DNA of 10,677 bases. Origin: Pseudomonadota bacterium. GTDB lineage: Bacteria > Pseudomonadota > Alphaproteobacteria > Rhizobiales > Tepidamorphaceae. The position numbers and the translations under genes are program-made. Shown here piece after piece: positions 1 through 6,080 of this stretch (the stretch's first letter is position 1; each line of letters begins with the position of its first letter). Location: positions 1 to 10,677 of the forward strand of contig JAEWYT010000203.1 in assembly GCA_023458595.1 (NCBI GenBank), in the 5' to 3' direction. Below the pieces are notes generated by a model. That model worked only from the letters and a program-made list of their open reading frames with translations. It made no database searches and had not been told where the DNA came from.

Positions 1-126
1 TAACGCCTGCCGGCCTCATACGAGCCTCGGTGGCCTTACCCCGAACGAGTTTGCAACCCGGTCCCGGAGGGACCACAACGAGAACAGAGTCCAGTCATGA
101 GTGAGGGCAAACTGGGGGCAACGTCA
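1..126 (+). mobile_element. IS3-family insertion sequence, right end only
   Basis: The window begins inside an insertion sequence. Two things support this: a transposase C-terminus in frame from base 2 to 100, and 8 bases later the sequence CAAACTGGGGGCAACGTCA (108-126). Its reverse complement begins TGA and carries a CCCCC run, as many IS3-family terminal repeats do. The left end is outside the window, so the terminal repeat cannot be matched to its partner and the target duplication cannot be confirmed. A perfect 6-bp hairpin (60-65 with 69-74, loop GGA) lies inside the transposase coding end. Confidence 0.65.
2..100 (+). CDS. IS3-family transposase (OrfB), C-terminal fragment cut by window edge
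   Basis: Reading from base 2, the frame gives 32 residues and stops at TGA 98-100. The residues RPHTSLGGLTPNEFA match the well-known end of the DDE integrase core (rve) in IS3-family OrfB, where the consensus is roughly N-x-x-RPHSSLGxLTPxEF. The protein would cut and join DNA ends during transposition. Only its tail is visible, so the DDE residues lie to the left and intactness cannot be judged. It sits on the same mobile element as the recombinase to the right and probably inserted into that element secondarily. Family assignment is fairly secure; the subgroup (for example IS51 or IS407) cannot be named. Confidence 0.75.
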   Translation, partial: NACRPHTSLGGLTPNEFATRSRRDHNENRVQS

Positions 127-233
127 ATAGGCCTTTTATTTTTCCAACCTCCACATCTGAGTTTTTGGGACTTCTGATAGAATTAGATTTTTTACTAATA
201 TATAGATCCAAGAAAAAAAAGGCCCATACTTTT

Positions 234-761
234 ATGAACATCTTCGCCGCTTTCGCGCGTCACATCACGCGCAACGGAGAGCCGGTAACTGCAGAGCAGT
301 TAGAGGCCCTCTATCACAACTTCGATGACACCTGCTGGCTATGGCATGGGGCGATGCAGCGTAATAAGTATCGATCCTGGCGTCCCATCATGCAGGGCAA
401 GAACCCGGTTCGCCTCCTGGTCGAGAAGGCCGAGGGTGAAACCCTGAGCCCCGCCATCCACGTGCGGAGTTCACATCCGAAGGGTTCGTCCGTGAAGGGC
501 TTATGCGTCAACCCCGAACACCATAGGTTCCTTCCCACCATCGATCCGAAGTGGGGCGAACCGACCGTGTTCCTGCCCTTTCCACAGTACGACGTCGAGA
601 GCCTCATCGCCCTCGGCCTCGTCGACACTGATGACCCCCACGAGCTTCGCAAGAAGGTAGGACGATGGACCTCCCTGGAGGCTTGCCAGCAGGCAATCGA
701 TTTGAAGAAGGCAGCCGGCGGTCGGGCCTGCGAGGAGATTTCCGAGGAATACCTGGACTGA
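234..761 (+). CDS. HNH-endonuclease-like small protein, degenerate motif (hypothetical)
   Basis: A 175-residue soluble protein with no signal peptide or membrane segment. It has C-W-L-W at residues 34-37 and C-V-N-P-E-H-H at 91-97, in the spacing seen in phage HNH endonucleases, where CWxW opens the domain and the H-x-C...CVNPxHL block binds metal. The usual His dyad before the second motif is not clean; H76 and H81 are the only candidates. It may therefore be an inactive or divergent nuclease, or a DNA-binding relative. The tail (about 130-175) is charged and predicted helical. The ATG at 234 is chosen, with AAGG 11 bases upstream. A TTG at 165 would add 23 residues encoded by AT-rich sequence that looks like a leader. 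It converges on the excisionase-like gene across a shared terminator. Its role in the element is unknown; assignment beyond HNH-like is not supported. Confidence 0.6.
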   Translation: MNIFAAFARHITRNGEPVTAEQLEALYHNFDDTCWLWHGAMQRNKYRSWRPIMQGKNPVRLLVEKAEGETLSPAIHVRSSHPKGSSVKGLCVNPEHHRFLPTIDPKWGEPTVFLPFPQYDVESLIALGLVDTDDPHELRKKVGRWTSLEACQQAIDLKKAAGGRACEEISEEYLD

Positions 762-788
762 GTGACTGGAAACAAACCGTACCAGATC

Positions 789-825
789 AAAAAAGCGGCC
801 CCTCGTTGGTGGGGCCGCTTTTTTT
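789..825. terminator. Bidirectional rho-independent terminator
   Basis: A perfect 8-bp GC stem, GCGGCCCC (795-802) with GGGGCCGC (811-818), closes an 8-base loop. It is preceded by six A (789-794) and followed by seven T (819-825), so it works on either strand. It lies between two convergent genes, 28 bases after the + strand stop and 6 bases beyond the - strand stop, and can end transcription of both. Confidence 0.92.
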
Positions 826-830
826 GCAGT

Positions 831-1058
831 TCATAGTGTCGGCACGGTGAGCGTCTGCCGCACGTTTGACTCGATGAAGGCTTGCAGGTCGGAAAGACGG
901 TAACGGACGATCTTCCCGCCAAGCTTCAGATAAGTCGGGCCGATCCCCTTGTAGCGCCACTGCCCAAGGGTACGAGGCGTGACCGAGAGAAGCCTCGCGG
1001 CTTCGTCGGCGTCGACGAGGACATAGCCCTCGGCGACATGATTCGGTGGACCTCTCAA
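831..1058 (-). CDS. Excisionase-family / AlpA-like helix-turn-helix DNA-binding protein
   Basis: A 75-residue protein with a MerR/AlpA-like winged helix at about residues 12-65. The helix-turn-helix is DADEAARLLSVTPRTLGQWR, followed by the wing GGKIVRYRLSDLQAFIES. This layout is typical of the excisionase family (helix_turn_helix_17), whose members bend DNA at att sites to direct excision or act as transcription regulators. The start is TTG at 1058: a GGAG Shine-Dalgarno lies 7 bases upstream, and no ATG or GTG in this frame is better placed. It lies 268 bases downstream of the recombinase on the same strand, the usual company for such a protein. A short inverted repeat, CAGGA (1092-1096) with TCCTG (1107-1111), lies 34-53 bases upstream and could be an operator, though it is weak. 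Whether it acts as recombination directionality factor or regulator is not decided by sequence. Confidence 0.85.
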   Translation of the reverse strand: MRGPPNHVAEGYVLVDADEAARLLSVTPRTLGQWRYKGIGPTYLKLGGKIVRYRLSDLQAFIESNVRQTLTVPTL

Positions 1059-1326
1059 CTCGGTGCTCCATGGTCATCGGGGTGAATTCGACAGGAATTT
1101 GGAATGTCCTGCCTGGCGGCTACCAGACGGTCTAGATCTGGCAGTGTTGCCAATCCGACCCGCGTGAAGGGGATTGTGTTTGCGGGGAATGACTTGTTGC
1201 GGTGATGCAAGTTGGTGACCTCTCAGCTTCGGCGCACGATCGCGCATGTCGAGTGACACATGGCGATGCTGAGCGTCGAAGGAAGAAGGCCATGGGCCGG
1301 GCCCCGATAGAACTCGTCCAGGTCGC

Positions 1327-2568
1327 TCAGTCGTCCTCTGAGCGATCCTGATCATCCTCCAGCGATAGGTCGAAGGCAGCACCAACCTGCTGCACTGCCG
1401 AACGGACATGGGTATCGACGAGGTGGGCGTAACGCTGCGTGGTCTGGATCTGGGTGTGGCCGAGCAACTCCTTGATCATCAGCAGGCTCATACCCGAGGC
1501 CGCGGCCTTGCTCGCATAGGTGTGTCGCAGGTCGTGCAACCGGACGTCCGGAATGCCCGCTTCCTCCCGGATCCGCCGCCAGGGCTTCTCCAGATTGATC
1601 ATTGGTGCTCCGCCGAGCCGGCCGCGGACCACGTACTCGTTGGGAACATGGCGGGCGAGGGGACGAGGCGCCGTCTTGCCGGCCTCGACATCGCGATCCT
1701 GCCGCTTTCGGGCGGTGCGAAGCAGGGCCACGACCGCAGGCGACAGGTGATAGGTGCGGGCTCCGACCTTGGAGTCCGGCAGCCGCATCAGCCCGGCATC
1801 GAGATCGAGATATCGCCACGTGAGGCCGAGTATCTCGCCGACGCGCCGACCGGTGAGCATCAACAGCCGGATCGCCAGCACGGGCTCGACCATCACAGCG
1901 CTGCATTCGTGGCGATCGAGCACCTGCCAGAGCCTGCGCGACTCCTCGTCGGACAGGAAGCGTTCGCGCGCATGTTCCTTGAACTTCTCGGTACCGCGCA
2001 CCGGGTTCAGCCCATCAGTCCGAAGACCGTTGCGAATGGCGTAGTTCATCATCGCGGACAGGACGGCGATGGTGAGGTTGGCCTGCCGCGGTGTCCCGCT
2101 CATGCCGCGATGTAACTTCTGAACGGCGGCGTGGGTCACCGCATCGATCTTGAGAGCCCCGAGCTCGGGCACGATATGCCGATCGATCAGCCGGCGATAC
2201 TCGGCAGCTGTGCGAGATTTGCGCTTGGTGTCGGCATGGTTGGCGAGGAACTGGCGAGCGACCTCCGCGACCGTGGCGGCGGCCCGGGCTGCCTTGCGGT
2301 CGTGGGCCGGATCCTTGCCTTGCGAGACGGCGGCCAGCACCCGAGTTGCCGAGGTTCGGGCGACGTCCGGCGTCATGACCGGATAGTCGCCGAGCTTCAT
2401 GTTGCGCTGGCGGCCGTCGGCGGTGCGGTAGAACACCGACCAGGTTCGCTTGTTCCTGGACGAGACGCGCAGATTGAGGCCGGTGACGGTGGCGTCCCAG
2501 ATCACGATCTGGCCGCTCTTGGGAGCGGATTGGGCATCAATGACGGTCTTGGTCAGGCGAAGGCGCAT
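1327..2568 (-). CDS. int: Site-specific tyrosine recombinase (P4-type phage/island integrase)
   Basis: This 413-residue enzyme joins and excises the mobile element at an attachment site. The N-terminus has the DUF4102 arm-binding fold (about 1-90, including WDATVTGLNLRVS and KLGDYPVMT). A SAM-like core-binding domain follows (about 97-190), then the catalytic domain (about 200-395). Catalytic residues are visible: R242 in TGRRVGE, K267 in DSKVGA, H345 and R348 in HDLRHT, H371 in LLGH and nucleophile Y380 in QRYAHL. Length and order match intact island integrases. The ATG at 2568 is chosen from the typical M-R-L-x-L-T-K start; no Shine-Dalgarno is evident, so the start is less sure than the family. 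The gene begins 163 bases from a tRNA-Lys 3' end and reads away from it, with an excisionase-like gene downstream. Such integrases commonly use tRNA 3' ends as targets. I see no disruption. Confidence 0.96.
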   Translation of the reverse strand: MRLRLTKTVIDAQSAPKSGQIVIWDATVTGLNLRVSSRNKRTWSVFYRTADGRQRNMKLGDYPVMTPDVARTSATRVLAAVSQGKDPAHDRKAARAAATVAEVARQFLANHADTKRKSRTAAEYRRLIDRHIVPELGALKIDAVTHAAVQKLHRGMSGTPRQANLTIAVLSAMMNYAIRNGLRTDGLNPVRGTEKFKEHARERFLSDEESRRLWQVLDRHECSAVMVEPVLAIRLLMLTGRRVGEILGLTWRYLDLDAGLMRLPDSKVGARTYHLSPAVVALLRTARKRQDRDVEAGKTAPRPLARHVPNEYVVRGRLGGAPMINLEKPWRRIREEAGIPDVRLHDLRHTYASKAAASGMSLLMIKELLGHTQIQTTQRYAHLVDTHVRSAVQQVGAAFDLSLEDDQDRSEDD

Positions 2569-2590
2569 GGGGCGGGGGTTCCAAATTTAA

Positions 2591-2656
2591 TAGCAGAATT
2601 GTAGCAGTGCAGAGTGAGTCAGGATGACCTAGACAATCGTCGTTTGGCTGTAGCAC
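2591..2656. repeat. TAGCA direct repeats, possible integrase arm-type sites
   Basis: TAGCAG occurs at 2591-2596 and again at 2602-2607, exactly 11 bases (about one helical turn) apart. A third, GTAGCAC, lies at 2650-2656. All are between the integrase start and the attR core, where arm-type binding sites would be expected. The repeats are short and could be chance. A TACAAT hexamer on the minus strand (2603-2598), about 30 bases before the integrase ATG, could be its -10 box, but no good -35 is seen. Confidence 0.3.
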
Positions 2657-2708
2657 GACGAAAAGCTCATATGGTAGAGGTGCTTATAGATTGCAAGTGA
2701 TTTGCAGA

Positions 2709-2781
2709 GAGCCAGCGTGATCAATCTCAAAACTGACTTTTAATCAGTAGGTCCAGGGTTCGAATCCCTGCGGGCTCACCA
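2709..2781 (+). tRNA. tRNA-Lys(UUU)-like sequence: good 3' half, degenerate 5' half (partial or pseudo tRNA)
   Basis: The 3' half is a textbook tRNA. The anticodon stem ACTGA/TCAGT (2732-2736, 2744-2748) holds loop CTTTTAA with anticodon TTT (2739-2741, Lys). A 5-base variable loop follows, then the T arm CAGGG-TTCGAAT-CCCTG (2754-2770), acceptor strand CGGGCTC (2771-2777), discriminator A and encoded CCA (2779-2781). The 5' half is abnormal. GAGCCAG (2709-2715) pairs with the acceptor at 6 of 7 positions, but the D region is too short and lacks the GG pair, leaving only a possible 3-bp TGA/TCA stem. The simplest reading is a tRNA 3' fragment left at an integration junction, not a working tRNA. 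The partial acceptor match may be chance or a relic. Confidence 0.6.
2732..2781 (+). other. Probable attR: duplicated tRNA-Lys 3' end at the mobile element boundary
   Basis: The recognisable tRNA sequence begins abruptly around the anticodon stem and runs to CCA. This is the part that tRNA-targeting integrases use as their crossover core and duplicate. The integrase gene lies just to the left, and backbone-like genes begin to the right. The exact core limits need the partner site, which is not in this window. The intact tRNA-Lys would be expected at the far left end of the element in the same orientation. Confidence 0.6.
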
Positions 2782-3004
2782 ATAAAATCAAGGACTTAGA
2801 GGAATACCGGCTTCCCGGCCCGATGGTGTGATGACCACCTGGCGACCAGGATAGCGGCTTTTTCATGCGATTCTGGACGGCCGAACGGCTCAGCGGCTGC
2901 CCGGCGGTGGACTGCGAAGCCGATCGATAGCGCCGGCAATTCGCGGGGAACGGCCACGACGTCGCGATATCGAAGGGCAGGCTGTGCCGAGACCGTCGTC
3001 CCGC

Positions 3005-3973
3005 TCAGGACGACCCGTCACCCGCCAGCTTTGCCAGTGTCGATCGCGAGGGGGCGAAGAAGGTCGTGCCAGTCTGTGGAACGGAGAAGTCCAGCAGCCT
3101 GTCATAGTCGCCCTCCGGTTCGCCGACGAACATGCGTTGCAGCATCTTCTCGATCACCCAAAGGTATCGAGCGTAGCCTATGAAGTAAGTGCCGAATTCG
3201 CCGTGCCCGGCGCGGCCGAAGGGCATGTTGTCGCGCAGGATCTCGTGTTCGTTGCCGCCCTCGTCGACGATGGTGGCGAGCGTCTTGTGCGACTTGCGAG
3301 GGGCTGCGTCGTCATCGAGCTCGATATTGTCGATCTTGGTGCGGCCGACGATCTCCTCCTGCAACGCCGTCGAGGTCCGGCCCCAGGCCGCGAGATCGTG
3401 CAGGTACTTCTGCACCACGACGTAGCTGCCGCCAGCGAAGTCGGGATCCTCGTCGCCGACGAGCGCGGCCTCGCCGATCGCCCGCCCCGCCGGGTTGGCC
3501 GCACCGTCGACGAAGCCGAGAAGGTCGCGCGCGTCGAAGTATCGGAAGCCCGAGACCTCGTCGATCATCGTCACGGCGGAGCCGAGGGTCTGGAGCAGGA
3601 TCCGTTCGAACTCGAAGCAGATATCCGGGCGCTCGGCGCGGATGTGGAAGAGGATATCGCCCGGCGTCGCCGGGGCCCTGTGCGGCTTACCCTCGATCGC
3701 GGCGAAAGGCTTCAGCTCGCGCGGCATCCCCGGTGCGCCCAGACGATTCCACAAGTCGCTGCCGATCCCGACGATGCAGGACAGACGGGCGGAGAGGTCG
3801 CGGAAGCCGACCGTCTTCACGAGATCGTCGAGTTCACCGAGCATCGCGCGGACCCTGGTGAGAGCATCTATCCCGTCGCTTACACCGACCACGAGGAAGA
3901 TCGCCGCCCGCGACAGCGGCGCCTCGATGCTCTGGGCCTCGATCGGCGCGCGATCCCAAGTATGTCCTGCCAT
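3005..3973 (-). CDS. DyP-type haem peroxidase (YfeX-like)
   Basis: A 322-residue dye-decolourising peroxidase, which uses haem and hydrogen peroxide to oxidise dyes, phenolics or porphyrins. The signature GFVDGAANP lies at 152-161 with catalytic D156. H229 (in RKSHKT) fits the proximal haem ligand and R247 (in LRDNMPFG) the distal arginine. The D-H-R spacing (73 and 18 residues) closely matches E. coli YfeX (D143, H215, R232 as I recall). There is no signal peptide or Tat motif, so it is probably cytoplasmic. The ATG at 3973 is chosen because GGAG lies 5 bases upstream and the family fold begins near residue 20; a longer reading to 4174 adds 67 low-quality residues. The C-terminus (residues 308-322) shows no evident encapsulin cargo peptide, and no encapsulin gene is nearby. 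It is divergent from the oxidoreductase gene across a 395-bp gap. The physiological substrate is unknown. Confidence 0.93.
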   Translation of the reverse strand: MAGHTWDRAPIEAQSIEAPLSRAAIFLVVGVSDGIDALTRVRAMLGELDDLVKTVGFRDLSARLSCIVGIGSDLWNRLGAPGMPRELKPFAAIEGKPHRAPATPGDILFHIRAERPDICFEFERILLQTLGSAVTMIDEVSGFRYFDARDLLGFVDGAANPAGRAIGEAALVGDEDPDFAGGSYVVVQKYLHDLAAWGRTSTALQEEIVGRTKIDNIELDDDAAPRKSHKTLATIVDEGGNEHEILRDNMPFGRAGHGEFGTYFIGYARYLWVIEKMLQRMFVGEPEGDYDRLLDFSVPQTGTTFFAPSRSTLAKLAGDGSS

Positions 3974-4368
3974 ATCTGCTCCGCAGTTGCGATGCGGCCG
4001 CCATGTCGACTGTATGCCGACCGCTTTATGCCCTTTCTGTGCCGACAGGCGGACTGTCGCCAGACCACCAAATCCGGGAGCGCCCGATCTTCGGGGCCCT
4101 CGCACTCGAGGCGGCCGAGGCGGCGTATCAGATACAGTAGCCGGTCTTTCGAGAAATCCGAACTGACGGCACACAACGCTCGTCCGCTCGCCGTCCGGAA
4201 GCCAGAAGTGCCACCCATGTCTCGCGTCGGGCGCGCGCGCCCGAAACGCGCGCTTCGCGAGGCGTAATATCCGGGTCTCGCAAAACCGAACCGGCCGCCC
4301 CAGATATCTTCTCTTTCGCAGGCCGTCCGGCGGGTGGTTCCCGCCGGGGCGCGAGGATGGGGTGATCC
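3974..4368. other. 395-bp divergent intergenic region with palindromes
   Basis: This gap separates the peroxidase gene (leftward) from the flavin oxidoreductase gene (rightward) and must hold both promoters. No convincing -35/-10 pair or protein-coding frame was found. Visible structures are an 11-bp palindrome GTATCAGATAC (4125-4135), an 18-bp perfect palindrome of alternating GC flanked by TCGG/CCGA (4227-4244), and a strong hairpin near the rightward gene (4327-4347, listed separately). Confidence 0.6.
4327..4347 (+). promoter_or_regulatory. Strong hairpin in leader of flavin oxidoreductase gene
   Basis: CCGGCGGG (4327-4334) pairs perfectly with CCCGCCGG (4340-4347) around the 5-base loop TGGTT. 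It ends 5 bases before the GAGG at 4353-4356 and 21 bases before the ATG. There is no T-run, so it is not a classical terminator. If transcribed it could affect translation or mRNA stability. It does not match a riboswitch class I recognise. Confidence 0.4.
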
Positions 4369-5391
4369 ATGAAGAAAATCGGCTTCCTGTCGTTCGGGCA
4401 CTGGACGCCCTCTCCGCAATCGCAGACGCGCTCGGCCGCCGATGCGCTCCTGCAGTCGATCGACCTCGCCGTCGCCGCCGAGGAACTGGGCGCCGACGGG
4501 GCCTATTTCCGCGTCCATCATTTCGCCCGTCAGCTCGCCTCGCCGTTTCCGCTGCTCGCAGCCGTCGGCGCGAGGACGCGCCGCATCGAGATCGGCACCG
4601 CCGTCATCGACATGCGCTACGAGAACCCGCTCTACATGGCCGAGGACGCCGGCGCCGCCGACCTGATCGCCGGAGGCCGCCTGCAGCTCGGCATCAGCCG
4701 CGGCTCGCCGGAGCAGGTGATCGACGGCTGGCGCTACTTCGGCTACGTGCCGCCCGACGGCGAGACCGACGCCGACATGGCCCGCCACCACGCCGAGATC
4801 TTCCTGGAGTCCCTGCGCGGCCAGGGCTTCGCCCAGCCTCATCCGCAGCCGATGTTCCCGAACCCGCCGGGGCTCCTGCGCATCGAGCCGTTCTCCGAGG
4901 GCCTGCGCGAGCGGATCTGGTGGGGCGCCGGCTCGAACGCCACGGCCGAGTGGGCGGCGAAGATGGGCATGAACCTGCAGAGCTCGACGCTCAAGGACGA
5001 CGAGACCGGCGAGCCGTTCCATATCCAGCAGGCCGCCCAGATCCGCGCCTATCGCGCGGCCTGGAAGGAGGCGGGTCACACCCGCGAGCCGCGCGTCTCG
5101 GTCAGCCGCTCGATCTTCGCCCTGGTCGACGATCGCGACCGCGCCTATTTCGGCCGCGGCCGCCAGGAACAGGACCAGATCGGCATGATCGACGAGAAGA
5201 CGAGGGCGATCTTCGGCCGCGGCTACGCCGCCGAGCCCGACATGCTCGTCAAGGAACTGGCCGGCGACGAGGCGATCGCCGAGGCCGACACGCTGCTCCT
5301 GACCGTGCCCAACCAGCTCGGCGTCGACTACAACGCCCACGTCATCGAGGCGATCCTGACCCGGGTCGCGCCGGCGCTGGGGTGGCGGTGA
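4369..5391 (+). CDS. LLM-class flavin-dependent oxidoreductase (luciferase-like monooxygenase)
   Basis: A 340-residue bacterial luciferase-like TIM-barrel protein that would use reduced flavin (FMN, or F420 in some relatives) to oxidise an unknown substrate. Supporting stretches are the first strand KKIGFLSFG (2-10), GADGAYFRVHHF (41-52), IEIGTAVIDMRYENP (73-87), the AED...LIAGGRLQLGISRGSP block (91-114), WWGAGSNAT near the middle, and a typical C-terminal barrel end. Length is normal for the family, and there is no signal peptide. The ATG at 4369 follows GGGG and GAGG purine stretches; the start matches the first barrel strand, so it is well placed. The UPF0314 gene follows on the same strand 97 bases later. 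The substrate cannot be inferred. The stop codon lies inside a 14-bp tandem duplication that does not change the protein. Confidence 0.93.
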   Translation: MKKIGFLSFGHWTPSPQSQTRSAADALLQSIDLAVAAEELGADGAYFRVHHFARQLASPFPLLAAVGARTRRIEIGTAVIDMRYENPLYMAEDAGAADLIAGGRLQLGISRGSPEQVIDGWRYFGYVPPDGETDADMARHHAEIFLESLRGQGFAQPHPQPMFPNPPGLLRIEPFSEGLRERIWWGAGSNATAEWAAKMGMNLQSSTLKDDETGEPFHIQQAAQIRAYRAAWKEAGHTREPRVSVSRSIFALVDDRDRAYFGRGRQEQDQIGMIDEKTRAIFGRGYAAEPDMLVKELAGDEAIAEADTLLLTVPNQLGVDYNAHVIEAILTRVAPALGWR

Positions 5392-5412
5392 CGGGGCAGC
5401 GGTGACGGGGCA
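5385..5412. repeat. 14-bp perfect tandem duplication over a stop codon
   Basis: GCGGTGACGGGGCA occurs twice head to tail (5385-5398 and 5399-5412). The TGA stop of the flavin oxidoreductase lies in the first copy. It looks like a recent slippage duplication in the 3' untranslated region. Confidence 0.9.
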
Positions 5413-5488
5413 GGCGCCCGCTTGCCGAGGCACCAGGGTTCATGTGAGCTTCGGCTCCCTCCTGCCTTGAGCTGAAGAGGCCGCGCCC

Positions 5489-6046
5489 ATGCCGTTCGGC
5501 AGATATCTGGCAATCGCTGCGGGGTTCGTCGCCCTGCAGGCGGCCGCGCTGTCCGCCATGGGCCTTCCCCTGATCTGCACGTGCGGCCATCTGGACCTGT
5601 GGCACGGCAACCCTTCCGGGCCCGAGACCTCCCAGCACCTCACGGACTGGTACACCGTCACGCACATCGTCCACGGGGTCGGCTTCTACCTGCTCCTCTG
5701 GCTCGTTGCGCCGCGCCTGCCGGTCGGCGTCCGGTTTGCGCTCGCGGTCGGGCTGGAAGCGGCTTGGGAGGTGATCGAGAACACGCCGTTCATCATGGAG
5801 CGCTATCGGCAGACCGCGCTCGCCCGAGGCTATTTCGGCGACAGCGTCGTCAATTCGGTGTTCGACACGGTGACGGCGGCCGCGGGCTTCGTCCTCGCGC
5901 ATATCCTGCCGGTCTGGTCGACCATCGTTCTCGTCGTCGCGATCGAGCTGATCCTGGCGCTGGCCATACGCGACAATCTGACCCTCAACATCGTCCAGTT
6001 GATCTTTCAGAGCGACGCGATCAACCGCTGGCAGGGCGGCGGGTGA
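5489..6046 (+). CDS. UPF0314 / DUF2585 family membrane protein
   Basis: A 185-residue inner-membrane protein of unknown function. It resembles the UPF0314 (DUF2585) family through C-T-C-G-H at 30-34, LWHGNPSGPETSQHLTDWYT (37-56), HIVHGVGFY (59-67) and the acidic turn WEVIENTPFIMERYR (93-107). Hydrophobic segments at about 7-27, 62-74, 80-92 and 133-160 predict roughly four membrane spans. The conserved Cys, His and acidic residues lie near the membrane ends and could bind metal or be structural; this is inference only. The ATG at 5489 has GAGG 8 bases upstream, and a hydrophobic first segment starts soon after. It follows the flavin oxidoreductase by 97 bases on the same strand and converges on the thiamine-diphosphate enzyme. 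No function should be assigned. Confidence 0.88.
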   Translation: MPFGRYLAIAAGFVALQAAALSAMGLPLICTCGHLDLWHGNPSGPETSQHLTDWYTVTHIVHGVGFYLLLWLVAPRLPVGVRFALAVGLEAAWEVIENTPFIMERYRQTALARGYFGDSVVNSVFDTVTAAAGFVLAHILPVWSTIVLVVAIELILALAIRDNLTLNIVQLIFQSDAINRWQGGG

Positions 6047-6080
6047 CTACCCGCCCGGCAGACACGGGATGTCCGCAGGG

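Noticed and set aside
60..74. Hairpin GGTCCC-GGA-GGGACC as a terminator
   Set aside because: No T-run follows and it lies inside the transposase coding end.
1074..1409. A minus-strand open frame of 111 codons between the excisionase-like and integrase genes
   Set aside because: It overlaps the integrase 3' end in another frame, has no recognisable domain and has a composition typical of shadow frames.
1408..2604. Long open frames on the plus strand opposite the integrase
   Set aside because: They are antisense shadows of a gene with complete catalytic motifs, caused by high GC at third codon positions.
3005..3050. An encapsulin cargo-loading peptide at the DyP C-terminus
   Set aside because: The end of the protein lacks the usual LxIGSLK-like pattern and no shell gene is near.
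3963..4174. An N-terminal extension of the DyP peroxidase to 4174
   Set aside because: The extra 67 residues are Pro/Arg-rich without family similarity, and the ATG at 3973 has a good GGAG site.
2984..4267. A 427-codon plus-strand frame opposite the DyP peroxidase
   Set aside because: The minus-strand frame has the GFVDG signature, haem ligand and a Shine-Dalgarno; the plus frame has nothing recognisable.
4320..4368. An FMN riboswitch upstream of the flavin enzyme
   Set aside because: Only a single hairpin is present; the conserved RFN-element core sequences are not seen.
3880..5433. A 517-codon minus-strand frame opposite the flavin oxidoreductase
   Set aside because: Arg/Gly/Ala/Asp-rich translation without domain signals; it overlaps two well-supported genes on other frames.
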